From WTFY01 sp965220895 (lineage in GTDB: Bacteria > Pseudomonadota > Gammaproteobacteria > UBA4575): a DNA stretch of 64,000 bases. Under the pieces are notes generated by a model, which did not search any database, was not told the DNA's origin, and was given only the letters and a program-made list of their open reading frames with translations. The first letter of the stretch is position 1, and each line of letters begins with the position of its first letter. The stretch covers positions 1,116,001 through 1,180,000 of the forward strand of contig OZ244850.1 of assembly GCA_965220895.1 (NCBI GenBank), in the 5' to 3' direction. Shown here one piece after another: positions 51,348 through 60,690 of the stretch. A program made the translations under genes and the position numbers.

Positions 51348-51727
51348 GATATAGCCTCCCTATTTTTCATGAGTGATGCCAATTGGTCTGTTTTGAATTT
51401 GAGAGTCTCGTGATCGTAAGTATTTGGTATGAAATGAATGTGAATAAATTGTTATAGTTTTATTACATTTTGGCGCGCATTCCGCACACGGATTTCTCAC
51501 AGACTCGCAAATTTGGATGGGCTACAAATGCTTTGCAGTCGTTTCCAGGAACTTTCGCCAGGCAGGGGGCATAATTTTTCAAATCGGGCTAATTTCTAGA
51601 GTCGATGTAATAGCCGTGTAACAAAATTTAAAAATAATGAGACGTTATTTTTAAAATCAGGTCGATTTTTATGCAAAACCAAAGTACGCTCGAAGCCTCG
51701 CCCAACTACCGGATCGAGAGCCAGCCA
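51348..51727. other. Divergent porin/phoB regulatory region
   Basis: About 380 bp, AT-rich near 51420-51480 and 51600-51665. It holds a Pho-box-like repeat before phoB. I looked for a Pho box facing the porin and found only weak candidates near 51429-51446. No gene is visible. Confidence 0.5.
51605..51622 (+). promoter_or_regulatory. Candidate Pho box upstream of phoB
   Basis: ATGTAAT-AGCC-GTGTAAC: two 7-mers 11 bp apart resembling the CTGTCAT-N4-CTGTCAT PhoB site (five and four of seven matches). Autoregulation of phoBR is well established in relatives. Confidence 0.45.
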
Positions 51728-52417
51728 ATGAACGGCAAGCGGATCCTGCTGGTGGAAGATGAGCCTGCCATCCGCGAGATGGTTACCTTTGCCCTGGGTC
51801 AGGGCGGCTATGTGGTTGATGAGGCCGAAGACAGCCGTTCTGCCGAGGCCAAGATGGCCGAGCACTTGCCTGATCTGATCCTGCTCGACTGGATGCTGCC
51901 CAACGTCAGCGGGCTGGAGTTGTTGCGCCGCTGGAAACGCAATGAACCCACACAGGAAATCCCGGTGATCATGCTGACGGCAAAGGTGGAGGAACGGGAC
52001 CGTGTGGACGGTCTGGACTCGGGAGCAGATGACTACATTCTCAAGCCGTTTTCGGTGAAGGAATTGTCCGCCCGTATCCGAGCCGTATTGCGCAGGAGTC
52101 CGGGCGCCGATGAGGACCAGATTTGCATTGGCCCCATCAAGATGGATTCGAAAGCCCACCGGGTCTATGTGCGGGAGGAGTCGATCAACCTGGGTCCGAC
52201 AGAATTCCGTTTGCTAGAGTTTTTCATGACCCATCCTGATCGGGTCTATTCCCGTGCCCAGTTGCTGGACTACGTATGGGGCCGTAACATGTATGTGGAG
52301 GAGCGTACCGTGGATGTGCATATTGTGCGCTTGAGAAAACTGCTTAAGCCTTTGGATTGTGCCCACATGATCCAGACCGTGCGCGGCTACGGATACCGGC
52401 TCTCAGCCAATAAATAA
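51728..52417 (+). CDS. phoB: Phosphate regulon response regulator PhoB
   Basis: OmpR-type activator of phosphate-starvation genes. From the ATG at 51728 it is 229 residues, the same length as E. coli PhoB; a further in-frame ATG at 51671 would add 19 unconserved residues. The receiver has acidic pocket residues in ILLVEDEP, phospho-acceptor Asp54 (LLDWMLP), Thr in MLTAK and Lys in LKPFSV. The winged-helix domain (about 130-229) ends TVRGYGYRLS. phoR overlaps its stop codon by 1 bp. Confidence 0.96.
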   Translation: MNGKRILLVEDEPAIREMVTFALGQGGYVVDEAEDSRSAEAKMAEHLPDLILLDWMLPNVSGLELLRRWKRNEPTQEIPVIMLTAKVEERDRVDGLDSGADDYILKPFSVKELSARIRAVLRRSPGADEDQICIGPIKMDSKAHRVYVREESINLGPTEFRLLEFFMTHPDRVYSRAQLLDYVWGRNMYVEERTVDVHIVRLRKLLKPLDCAHMIQTVRGYGYRLSANK

Positions 52418-53727
52418 TGTCCTTTGGTGCATGGCTGTCAGAACTTAACCGCGTTCTGATTGTATTTGTACCTTGCATGATCGCTGGCCTGGCCAGTGGC
52501 TACACGCTGATGTTCTTCATCGTTGGCCTCATCGTATATGGCCTGTGGACAGCAGGCCAGATGATCACTCTGAAAAAATGGTTTGATAGCGGCGCCCCTG
52601 TCGGCAATGCACCGGAATTCACGGGCATCGTCGACCAGCTGGTGTCCGGAGTCACAGACCTGCAAAGGCAAAACAGCACCCGGCAAAGTTCGCTGGAAAA
52701 GCTTGTCAGTCAGTTTAATGAGTTGACTGCTGCCCTTCCGGATGCCGTGGTCGTGCTGAAGCCCTCCGGTGAAATCCAGTCCTCCAACCAGGCTGCCGAC
52801 AGGCTTTTGCGTATCCATCCAGACAGTGATACTCACTCAAGGATCACACAGCTATTTCGGGATCCCTCGTTTACCGAATACTTCGTTGCCGGCAAGTTTG
52901 ATGAACCGCTGGAGGTACAGGCGGCGACCATCGGTGACAAGGAATTAAGCATTCGCATCATTCCATTCAGTGAAGACAGGCTGGTGCTGATTGCACAGGA
53001 TATGTCACAAACTGCACGCATTCATGAAATGCGGCGCAGCTTTATTTCCAATGCATCACATGAATTGCGTACTCCTTTGACCGTCATACTGGGTTACCTG
53101 GAAACGTTGTCGGGACATCCAAAGCTTCCCGATGAATGCAAGGCCGCAACTCATTCTGCGGAGCTTCAGGCCCAGCGCATGAAGCAACTGGTGGAGGATC
53201 TGTTGACGCTGTCACGCATCGAGTCCACGGCCTTGGTGGCCAAGGGATCCGAAATCATACCGGTGGGCTCCATCATCATGGAGGTGGTCAAGGAGATGGA
53301 ACTGTCCACGAGCACCAATCTGCACGACATCCGAACACGAATTGACACCGACGCGAGCTTGAAAGGGGACCTGCAGGAAATTCACAGTGTCATCTCCAAC
53401 CTGGTCAACAATGCCGTCAAGCATACCGAGTCAGGCACATCCGTGCAGGTCAGATGGGAAGTGGTGGATCAGGACTCGGCCGAGCTGACTGTGGCCGATA
53501 CGGGGCAAGGGATTGCACCGGAACACATTGAGCGTTTGACAGAAAGGTTCTACAGGGTGGATGCCGGTCGCTCACGCGAGAAAGGCGGGACGGGTCTCGG
53601 CCTTTCGATAGTCAAGCATGTGGTTGAGCGGCATGAGGGACGCCTGATGATCCGCAGCGAACTGGGCCAGGGTTCGTGCTTCACGTGCCGTTTTCCCGCT
53701 CACCGCCTGTTTCTGGAAGATCAATAA
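52417..53727 (+). CDS. phoR: Phosphate regulon sensor kinase PhoR
   Basis: Inner-membrane histidine kinase of 436 residues that phosphorylates PhoB when phosphate is low. It has two N-terminal hydrophobic segments (about 12-48) with almost no periplasmic loop, a PAS domain (about 100-195, LPDAVVVLKPSGEIQSSN), the phospho-accepting His215 in SNASHELRTPLTV, and an HATPase domain (NLVNNAVKHT, DTGQGIAPEH, GGTGLGLSIVKHV). The lack of a periplasmic sensor fits PhoR, which senses through PstSCAB and PhoU. Start and phoB stop overlap (TAATG). Confidence 0.96.
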   Translation: MSFGAWLSELNRVLIVFVPCMIAGLASGYTLMFFIVGLIVYGLWTAGQMITLKKWFDSGAPVGNAPEFTGIVDQLVSGVTDLQRQNSTRQSSLEKLVSQFNELTAALPDAVVVLKPSGEIQSSNQAADRLLRIHPDSDTHSRITQLFRDPSFTEYFVAGKFDEPLEVQAATIGDKELSIRIIPFSEDRLVLIAQDMSQTARIHEMRRSFISNASHELRTPLTVILGYLETLSGHPKLPDECKAATHSAELQAQRMKQLVEDLLTLSRIESTALVAKGSEIIPVGSIIMEVVKEMELSTSTNLHDIRTRIDTDASLKGDLQEIHSVISNLVNNAVKHTESGTSVQVRWEVVDQDSAELTVADTGQGIAPEHIERLTERFYRVDAGRSREKGGTGLGLSIVKHVVERHEGRLMIRSELGQGSCFTCRFPAHRLFLEDQ

Positions 53728-53766
53728 AACCAGGCACTTGGCAAGGACCCGGCAGGGTTCACAAAA

Positions 53767-53795
53767 CTGTAATAATTCGCCCATATGCTTGTAAC
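53767..53795 (+). promoter_or_regulatory. Candidate triple Pho box upstream of pstS
   Basis: Three 7-mers at exact 11-bp steps: CTGTAAT (53767), CGCCCAT (53778) and TTGTAAC (53789). Matches to CTGTCAT are six, four and four of seven. The 11-bp period places them on one helix face, as for PhoB dimers, and they lie about 60-90 bp before the pstS start. Confidence 0.6.
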
Positions 53796-53856
53796 ACAGG
53801 CATTCCAACATTGTGCAGGTATAACCATCACGATTCCATAACCGAAGGAGTTATAA

Positions 53857-54837
53857 ATGTACACATTCATTGGTAAGTGTAATGCACTGCTAATCGCCTT
53901 TTTGCTTTTGCTGACCATGTCTGTATCCGCAGAAGTCAAGGTTGACCCCAAGCTTGGTGAGTATGCAGCCACCAGCGGTGTCTCTGGGAATTTGTCGAGC
54001 GTTGGATCGGATACCCTGGCAAATCTGATGACACTCTGGGCCGAAGAGTACAAGCGTTTTTATCCTAACGTGAACATCCAGATCCAGGCAGCGGGTTCCT
54101 CGACTGCTCCACCAGCCCTGACAGAAGGAACGTCGAGCCTTGGCCCGATGAGTCGCAAGATGAAGCACAAGGAAATCGCGGCATTCGAGAAAAAATTTGG
54201 CTACAAGCCGACCCCAGTGCCGGTTGCCATCGATGCCTTGGCAGTCTACGTTCACAAGGACAATCCGATCAAGGGAATGTCCATTGCCGATGTAGATGCA
54301 ATTTTTTCCAGCACTCGCAAGTGTGGCGGCAGTGCCGATCTGTCTATCTGGGGTGAACTAGGCCTGCAGGGTGACTGGACCAAGCGAGACATTCAGTTGT
54401 TTGGCCGCAATTCCGTTTCAGGCACCTACGGCTACTTCAAAAAGAAAGCCCTTTGCAAAGGCGACTTCAAATCCACGGTCAACGAGCAGCCGGGTTCCGC
54501 GTCTGTCGTGCAGTCCGTGTCATCATCGCTGAACGGTATCGGGTATTCCGGCATTGGATACAAGACCTCCGGGGTTCGTGCCGTACCGCTTTCCAAGACT
54601 GCGGAGCCGGATAAAATCGAGGCCACGCCTGACAATGCGATTTCAGGAAAGTACCCGCTGGCGAGATTCCTATACGTGTACGTCAACAAGGCGCCTGGAA
54701 AACCTTTGTCACCCCTTGAAGGCGAGTTTATCAAGATGGTGCTGGCAACACAGGGCCAGAAAGTGGTTGTCAAGGACGGGTATATCCCGCTGCCATCCAA
54801 GGTCGCAAGCAAGGCCCTGGACTCTCTCGGGCTCTAA
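53857..54837 (+). CDS. pstS: Phosphate-binding protein PstS
   Basis: Periplasmic receptor of the high-affinity phosphate ABC transporter (326 residues). It has a signal peptide (ending near MSVSAEVK), then SVGSDTLANLMTLWAEEYKRFYPNVNIQIQAAGSSTAPPALTEGTSSLGPMSR, where the Ser/Thr residues bind phosphate, and FGRNSVSGTYGYFKKKALC. It is of the Pseudomonas-like PstS type rather than the E. coli type. A good AAGGAG precedes the ATG. A terminator after it implies more PstS than permease. Confidence 0.94.
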   Translation: MYTFIGKCNALLIAFLLLLTMSVSAEVKVDPKLGEYAATSGVSGNLSSVGSDTLANLMTLWAEEYKRFYPNVNIQIQAAGSSTAPPALTEGTSSLGPMSRKMKHKEIAAFEKKFGYKPTPVPVAIDALAVYVHKDNPIKGMSIADVDAIFSSTRKCGGSADLSIWGELGLQGDWTKRDIQLFGRNSVSGTYGYFKKKALCKGDFKSTVNEQPGSASVVQSVSSSLNGIGYSGIGYKTSGVRAVPLSKTAEPDKIEATPDNAISGKYPLARFLYVYVNKAPGKPLSPLEGEFIKMVLATQGQKVVVKDGYIPLPSKVASKALDSLGL

Positions 54838-54924
54838 ACCTTGACCTTGCGTTCGGATAACAATAATAAGCTTGGAGTGGCCTCGAGGTGCAGGACTGTC
54901 ACTGCAGGACTGCAAACGTTTACG

Positions 54925-54953
54925 AAGGCCCTGTGAAAGCAGGGCCTTTTTTA
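54925..54953 (+). terminator. Attenuating terminator between pstS and pstC
   Basis: AAGGCCCTG-TGAAAG-CAGGGCCTT followed by a T run. Partial read-through would give high PstS and lower PstCAB, a common arrangement for binding-protein genes. Confidence 0.88.
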
Positions 54954-54999
54954 TTTTTTGCGGATCGGTACCCGTAGCAAGAAAAGAAGATCCAGTCAC

Positions 55000-57279
55000 A
55001 TGTCGCAGGAAACAGGTTCTACAAAGTCGCTGATTCCCGAGCCACTCGAATTCAACACGCAGTTATGGAAGCGGCGCTCGATACGGGATTTTCTTGCCCG
55101 TAATTTTGTAGGTGCGGGCGGTATTGCCGTGATCGCGTCGATCATTCTGATTTTTGTGTTTTTGTTCGCGGTGGTGTTTCCCCTGTTCAAGGGTGCTGCA
55201 CTTTACCCGGTTTCCAGCTATTCCCTGCCGGATGCTGCTGTCGGCGACTCCTTGCTGTATTCGACAGAAGAGCAGGCGGAGGTATCCATGCGCCTTGATA
55301 CAAGTGGCGTTGTGCACTTCTTCTATACGGACACCGGCACCCCAGTCCAAAAGTTTGATCTTCTGGCCGGCCTCGATGCCAAGATAAGCAGCTGGAAGCA
55401 TGTGGATACCGAGAGGAACATTCTTGCGCTGGGCCTGGACTCCGGACAGATACTCATTTTCCGTCACAGCTACGCCCTGAGATATGCCGATGATCGCAGG
55501 ACCATCATTCCCCGGATCAGTTATCCGTACGGGAAAGAACCCATTGATCTTGGTATCGGTCGCCAGGCCGTGGACCACTTTGCCATCGGGGACAATGAGG
55601 ACGGGCTGACCATTTTTGCCTATACCCGAGAGGGTCCGAGACTCGTGGACTACGTAAAGGTGTTTTCATTCCTGAATGAAGACGAGATTGTCTTGGAACC
55701 GGCCAGCCAGGTGAGCTTGCCGTATGTCGATCGACCCATGAACGCCCTGCTGTCTCCTGAAAGACAGTGGCTGTACCTGCTCAACGATGAAGGCGTGATT
55801 TCTTTATATGACATCCGCTCCGCGGATACACCCGTGCATATCGAGGATGCCCAGCCCCTGGATGCGGGAAGCCGGCCCACTGCGTTTGAATTCCTGATTG
55901 GTGGCATCTCAGTATTACTTGGGGATGACCAGGGAAATATCCATCAATTGTTTCTGGTTCGTGACGAGGCTGGCAATCAGCATCTGACCGAGATCCGGAG
56001 GTTCAACGGCGGTACAGCGAAAATCTCGGGCCTCGTTGCCGAGCAGTTGCGCAAAGGGTTCCTGGTTACCGATGACGCCGGTCAGGTTTCGGTTTTTCAT
56101 ACCACGGCCAGCCGCCACCTGCTTACCGAAAAAATTGCGGATCATGCGCTTTTGTATCTGAGTATCGCACCAAGAAGCGACAAGATTGTTGCCGAGGACA
56201 GCACCGGTCAGTTGCACGTGTGGAAACTTGATAATGAGCACCCGGAGGCCTCGTTCAGTTCGATCTGGGGCAAGGTCTGGTATGAGAGCTACCCGAAACC
56301 GGACTACGTATGGCAATCTTCCTCCGCATCCAGTGATTTCGAACCGAAATTCAGCCTTACGCCACTGACCTTTGGAACATTCAAGGCGGCGTTTTACGCG
56401 ATGTTATTGGCCATGCCGCTGGCGATTTTTGGTGCCATCTTCACGGCATATTTCATGGCACCGAAAATGCGGGGCATCGTCAAACCCACCATCGAGATCA
56501 TGGAGGCGTTGCCAACCGTGATCCTGGGATTTCTGGCAGGGCTCTGGCTGGCGCCTTTTGTTGAATCACACCTGCCGGGAATATTTGTCTGTCTGCTGGT
56601 GATCCCAGCCGGGATGTTTGTGGCCAGTTTGGCCTGGTGGATCATTCCGGATCGTATCAAGCTGCTGCTCCCGGAGGGTTGGCAGGCAGCTTTGCTGATT
56701 CCGGTCGTCATTCTGTGTGCTTGGATGGCCCTTGCGTTCAGTCCCTGGATGGAGAACGTGTTTTTTGGCGGCAATATGCGGATCTGGATTACGGATACCC
56801 TAGGTATCGGTTATGACCAGAGGAACTCGATCATTATTGGCATCGCGATGGGATTTGCGGTCATCCCCACGATATTCTCCATTGCTGAAGATGCCGTGTT
56901 CAGTGTACCCAAGCATCTGACTTCGGGCTCCTTGGCACTGGGGGCAACACCCTGGCAATCCCTGGTACACGTCGTGCTGCCTTCCGCCAGCCCCGGTATC
57001 TTTTCTGCAACCATGATCGGACTTGGACGTGCAGTCGGGGAAACCATGATTGTCTTGATGGCGACCGGTAATACCCCGGTGATGGACTTCAGTATCTTTG
57101 AAGGGATGCGGACACTCTCTGCAAATGTCGCAGTGGAATTGCCGGAGTCCGAGGTAAACAGTACGCATTTCAGAATTCTGTTCCTAGCCGCACTGGTGTT
57201 ATTTGTCTTCACTTTCTTTTTCAACACGATCGCAGAAATCGTGCGCCAGCGGCTACGGGAAAAATACAGCACCCTTTAA
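55000..57279 (+). CDS. pstC: Phosphate ABC transporter permease PstC, with large periplasmic domain
   Basis: Inner-membrane permease subunit of 759 residues, more than twice the 319 of E. coli PstC. After one N-terminal helix (about 45-70) comes a roughly 370-residue extracytoplasmic region with WD40/propeller-like repeats (for example ILALGLDSGQILIFRHS, MNALLSPERQWLYLLNDEGVISLYDI, GFLVTDDAGQVSVFHT, DKIVAEDSTGQLHVWKLD). The C-terminal ~300 residues are the binding-protein-dependent permease with helices and the EAA-like loop SLALGATPWQSLVHVVLPSASPGI. I start at the ATG at 55000; an upstream TTG adds 14 residues. Such long PstC forms occur in Pseudomonas and related genera. Confidence 0.92.
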   Translation: MSQETGSTKSLIPEPLEFNTQLWKRRSIRDFLARNFVGAGGIAVIASIILIFVFLFAVVFPLFKGAALYPVSSYSLPDAAVGDSLLYSTEEQAEVSMRLDTSGVVHFFYTDTGTPVQKFDLLAGLDAKISSWKHVDTERNILALGLDSGQILIFRHSYALRYADDRRTIIPRISYPYGKEPIDLGIGRQAVDHFAIGDNEDGLTIFAYTREGPRLVDYVKVFSFLNEDEIVLEPASQVSLPYVDRPMNALLSPERQWLYLLNDEGVISLYDIRSADTPVHIEDAQPLDAGSRPTAFEFLIGGISVLLGDDQGNIHQLFLVRDEAGNQHLTEIRRFNGGTAKISGLVAEQLRKGFLVTDDAGQVSVFHTTASRHLLTEKIADHALLYLSIAPRSDKIVAEDSTGQLHVWKLDNEHPEASFSSIWGKVWYESYPKPDYVWQSSSASSDFEPKFSLTPLTFGTFKAAFYAMLLAMPLAIFGAIFTAYFMAPKMRGIVKPTIEIMEALPTVILGFLAGLWLAPFVESHLPGIFVCLLVIPAGMFVASLAWWIIPDRIKLLLPEGWQAALLIPVVILCAWMALAFSPWMENVFFGGNMRIWITDTLGIGYDQRNSIIIGIAMGFAVIPTIFSIAEDAVFSVPKHLTSGSLALGATPWQSLVHVVLPSASPGIFSATMIGLGRAVGETMIVLMATGNTPVMDFSIFEGMRTLSANVAVELPESEVNSTHFRILFLAALVLFVFTFFFNTIAEIVRQRLREKYSTL

Positions 57280-57300
57280 ACAGGCGCCCCATGTACGTTT

Positions 57301-58983
57301 ATGTCTGACCAAACGAACAAGAGCTCTTTCAAGTCATTCATGTCGTCCGGGCAGCCCTGGGTGTGGATGAATGCAGGGGCTGTAGCCATCAGCATGATCA
57401 TGGTGGCAGGCTTGCTCTTTCTGATTGCCATCCGGGGTCTGGGCCATTTCTGGCCCAAGACAGTGTACGAGATCGAATACGACAACGGCACCAACATCGT
57501 ACAAATTGTTGGAGAACGGGTGGAAACCGAGAGTGTTCCCAAGAAGCGCATTGTGGAATCCGGCATCCGGGTCGATAGCGAAAAGGATCTGATTGAACGC
57601 AGCCTCATCAAAGTCGGTATACGCGAGGTGCTCGGCGTGGACTTCATGCTCACCGTGGCACCCAATGAAAGGAGTGTCCGGATTCCCGAGGACGTGATCG
57701 TGCTGGAGCGTACACAATGGGGGAACTTCTACGGTTACCTGACGGATGTGAAAGAGGATGGTGAAACCGCAGATGTTGCCAATGCGGAACTGTGGGATGA
57801 GCTTGAACGTCGACTGCACCGTGTCACGGAATTGCGCGAGCGGATCGAGCACATTGAGAAAAACAAGATTGGTTCGATCAATTTCCAGCTGGAAAAACTG
57901 CGCCTCAAACGACGGGGACTGGAACTGAAAGGTGTCACTGAACAAAGATCTTATGATCTGATCGGCGCCAGACAGGATGAGTACACGCGTGACTATGAAG
58001 TGCTGAAAGCGGAACTCGATGAACTTTACCGGGACATTGCACGGGACAGCATCATGGCACGTGTCATGACCGGGGATGAGGTCGAAATCAAGCTGGCCAA
58101 TGTGGTCAAGGCCTACCAGCCCAACGCCATGAGCCTGGTCATGAAGGTTGTTTTTTACATCAAGACCTTCTGGGGTTTCATATCGGATGATCCGCGCGAA
58201 GCCAATACGGAGGGCGGGATTTTCCCGGCCATTTTCGGCACCGTGATCATGGTGCTTCTGATGTCGATCATCGTGACCCCGTTTGGTGTGGTTGCGGCCA
58301 TTTATCTGCGCGAATATGCCCATCAGGGACTGATCACGCGACTGGTCAGGATTTCTGTAAACAATCTGGCGGGCGTGCCGTCCATTGTGTACGGAGTGTT
58401 CGGCCTCGGCTTTTTCGTCTATGTCGTAGGTGGCACCATCGATCAGTTGTTCTATCAGGAAGCATTACCGTCCCCGACGTTCGGATCCGGCGGTGTGCTC
58501 TGGGCTTCACTGACGCTGGCCCTGCTGACGGTGCCGGTTGTGATTGTGGCCACAGAAGAAGGGCTGGCGCGCATACCGCGGTCGGTGCGCGAAGGTTCAC
58601 TGGCCCTGGGCGCGACCAAGGCAGAGACCCTATGGCGCACGGTGCTTCCCATGGCAAGCCCTGCAATGATGACGGGGTTGATCTTGGCGGTGGCTCGTGC
58701 AGCCGGTGAAGTGGCGCCACTGATGCTGGTAGGAGCAGTGAAGCTGGCACCTTCCCTGCCCATGGACATGAATGCACCCTTTGTCCATCTGGAGCGAAAA
58801 TTCATGCATCTGGGATTTCATATTTATGACGTGGGGTTTCAAAGTCCCAATGTTGAGGCAGCACGTCCTCTCGTCTACGCGACCGCACTGATCCTGGTCG
58901 TGGTGATCGTTGTCTTGAACCTTTCAGCAATATACATCCGCAATCATTTGCGTGAGAAATACAGAAGCCTGGAGCAGCACTAG
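57301..58983 (+). CDS. pstA: Phosphate ABC transporter permease PstA, with coiled-coil periplasmic domain
   Basis: Second permease subunit, 560 residues against 296 in E. coli. After an N-terminal helix (about 20-45) comes an extracytoplasmic insert of about 230 residues. Its latter part (about 160-255) is strongly charged with heptad-like repeats (ELERRLHRVTELRERIEHIEK; EVLKAELDELYRDIARD), predicting a coiled coil. The permease core (about 300-550) has the loop EGSLALGATKAETLWRTVLPMASPAM. The extra domain probably pairs with the propeller of PstC. It follows pstC by 21 bp. Confidence 0.92.
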   Translation: MSDQTNKSSFKSFMSSGQPWVWMNAGAVAISMIMVAGLLFLIAIRGLGHFWPKTVYEIEYDNGTNIVQIVGERVETESVPKKRIVESGIRVDSEKDLIERSLIKVGIREVLGVDFMLTVAPNERSVRIPEDVIVLERTQWGNFYGYLTDVKEDGETADVANAELWDELERRLHRVTELRERIEHIEKNKIGSINFQLEKLRLKRRGLELKGVTEQRSYDLIGARQDEYTRDYEVLKAELDELYRDIARDSIMARVMTGDEVEIKLANVVKAYQPNAMSLVMKVVFYIKTFWGFISDDPREANTEGGIFPAIFGTVIMVLLMSIIVTPFGVVAAIYLREYAHQGLITRLVRISVNNLAGVPSIVYGVFGLGFFVYVVGGTIDQLFYQEALPSPTFGSGGVLWASLTLALLTVPVVIVATEEGLARIPRSVREGSLALGATKAETLWRTVLPMASPAMMTGLILAVARAAGEVAPLMLVGAVKLAPSLPMDMNAPFVHLERKFMHLGFHIYDVGFQSPNVEAARPLVYATALILVVVIVVLNLSAIYIRNHLREKYRSLEQH

Positions 58984-59041
58984 TGCTTCGTTGATTGCAG
59001 CACATCAGTAAATATGTAACGCTTTTAGGAGTTCAGGGAAT

Positions 59042-59866
59042 ATGACAATGGCAGCGCCACAAATATCACAAGACGTGCTACTCAATCGGGCAAGTCTGGA
59101 GCTGGAAAAGGAGCAGACCTGCTTCGAGTGCAGAGATTTCGGTCTTTACTATGGGAACAACCAGGCCTTGCGCGGGATTGATATGGTGATCCCCGAGAGG
59201 AGGGTTACTGCATTTATCGGTCCAAGTGGCTGCGGCAAGTCCACCCTGCTTCGTTGTATGAATCGGATGAACGACTTGATTGACACCGTCCGGCTGGAAG
59301 GAGAGATGTTGTTGCACGGGAAGAACATCAACAGCAAATCGATCAATGTGACAGAACTTCGTCGACAGGTGGGTATGGTGTTTCAAAAACCCAACCCGTT
59401 CCCCAAGACGGTGTACGAAAACGTGGCTTATGGATTAAGGTTGCAGGGCGTGAACAAGAAACGGGTTTTGGACGAGCGTGTCGAGTGGGCACTGAAAGGT
59501 GCGGCACTGTGGGATGAAGTCAAGGATCGACTGCAGGACAACGCTCTGGGGTTGTCGGGAGGGCAGCAGCAGCGATTGGTGATTGCGCGTGCAATTGCGA
59601 TCGAACCTCAGGTGATTTTACTGGATGAGCCGGCATCTGCACTGGACCCCATCTCGACGCTGAAGATTGAAGAGCTGATTATTCAATTAAAGCAAGACTA
59701 TACCGTGGTCATCGTCACCCACAACATGCAGCAGGCTGCTCGAGTTTCGGACTACACGGCCTTTTTGTATCTGGGAGAACTGATCGAGTTCGGTGCAACC
59801 GATCAGCTGTTCACCAATCCTACCCAGAAGCAGACGGAAGATTACATCACAGGTCGTTACGGTTAA
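59042..59866 (+). CDS. pstB: Phosphate ABC transporter ATPase PstB
   Basis: Cytoplasmic ATP-binding subunit of 274 residues driving phosphate import. Walker A GPSGCGKST, Q-loop MVFQKPNPFP (typical PstB), signature LSGGQQQR, Walker B VILLDEPASALDP and the H-loop histidine in IVTHNMQQA are all intact. The first ~25 residues before the fold are extra and variable. It follows pstA by 58 bp. Confidence 0.97.
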   Translation: MTMAAPQISQDVLLNRASLELEKEQTCFECRDFGLYYGNNQALRGIDMVIPERRVTAFIGPSGCGKSTLLRCMNRMNDLIDTVRLEGEMLLHGKNINSKSINVTELRRQVGMVFQKPNPFPKTVYENVAYGLRLQGVNKKRVLDERVEWALKGAALWDEVKDRLQDNALGLSGGQQQRLVIARAIAIEPQVILLDEPASALDPISTLKIEELIIQLKQDYTVVIVTHNMQQAARVSDYTAFLYLGELIEFGATDQLFTNPTQKQTEDYITGRYG

Positions 59867-59895
59867 TGCTCCGGCAACATCATTCGAGGTAGCAC

Positions 59896-60621
59896 ATGGT
59901 ATATCAGGACATCGGTCAACATATCTCCCATCAGTACGATGAGGACCTGGAATCCCTGCGCAGCAAAGTGCTGAATATGGGCGGATTGGTAGAAAAGCAG
60001 GTCCAGAACGCTTTACTTGCCTTGACACGAGCAGACAGCAGTCTGGCGGAGGATGTGGCTACCAGCGACTATCGAATCAATTCGATGGAAGTTGCGATTG
60101 ACGAAGAGTGCACACAAGTGATTGCTAGGCGCCAGCCTGCAGCGAGTGATCTTCGCCTTTTAGTCACGATCTACAAGACCATTACCGACCTGGAAAGAAT
60201 TGGTGATGAAGCGGAAAAAATCGGACGTCATGCCGTGAAGCTGGCAGCCATCGAGCGGACCCCGACCTACTTTTCCGAAATCAAGCACCTCGGGGAACAG
60301 GTTTGCAAAATGCTGCATGAATGCCTGGACGCCCTGGCTCGCATGGATATTGATAACGCATTTGTGATCGCGCAAGGCGATCGAGCCATCAATGATGAAT
60401 ATGATGCACTCACCCGCCAGTTGATCACCCACATGATGGAAGACCCCCGTAGCATCAAACGTTCTCTTCGGGTGATGTGGTGCGCACGCTCGCTGGAGCG
60501 GATCGGGGATCATGCAAAAAATATTTGTGAGTACGTGATATACACCGTGGCTGGTCAAGACATCCGCCATACCAGCTTTGACCAGGTCAAGGCAGAACTC
60601 AGCGACTCAAACAACAAGTAG
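59896..60621 (+). CDS. phoU: Phosphate signalling protein PhoU
   Basis: Cytoplasmic all-helical protein of 241 residues with two PhoU repeats (about 20-105 and 125-215). It links PstSCAB to PhoR and limits phosphate import. Each repeat contains the metal-cluster pattern E/D-x-x-x-D near (DEECTQVIARRQPAASDLRLL and DDARSIKR-like EDPRSIKRSLRVMWCARSLERIGDHAKNI). It is last in the pst block, 29 bp after pstB. Confidence 0.96.
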   Translation: MVYQDIGQHISHQYDEDLESLRSKVLNMGGLVEKQVQNALLALTRADSSLAEDVATSDYRINSMEVAIDEECTQVIARRQPAASDLRLLVTIYKTITDLERIGDEAEKIGRHAVKLAAIERTPTYFSEIKHLGEQVCKMLHECLDALARMDIDNAFVIAQGDRAINDEYDALTRQLITHMMEDPRSIKRSLRVMWCARSLERIGDHAKNICEYVIYTVAGQDIRHTSFDQVKAELSDSNNK

Positions 60622-60649
60622 TTGTTCCTGGCCTAAAATTTCTTCGACA

Positions 60650-60690
60650 CCAAGCAATAAGGAGTTTTACCCTCTTTAATTCTTGCTTGG
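60650..60690 (+). promoter_or_regulatory. Long hairpin after phoU
   Basis: CCAAGCAA (60650-60657) pairs with TTGCTTGG (60683-60690), and inside it TAAGGAG pairs with CTCTTTA (one G-T pair) with a 4-nt bulge, giving about 15 bp. No T tract follows, so it is not a classical terminator. It may be an mRNA end-processing or stability element. Confidence 0.5.
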
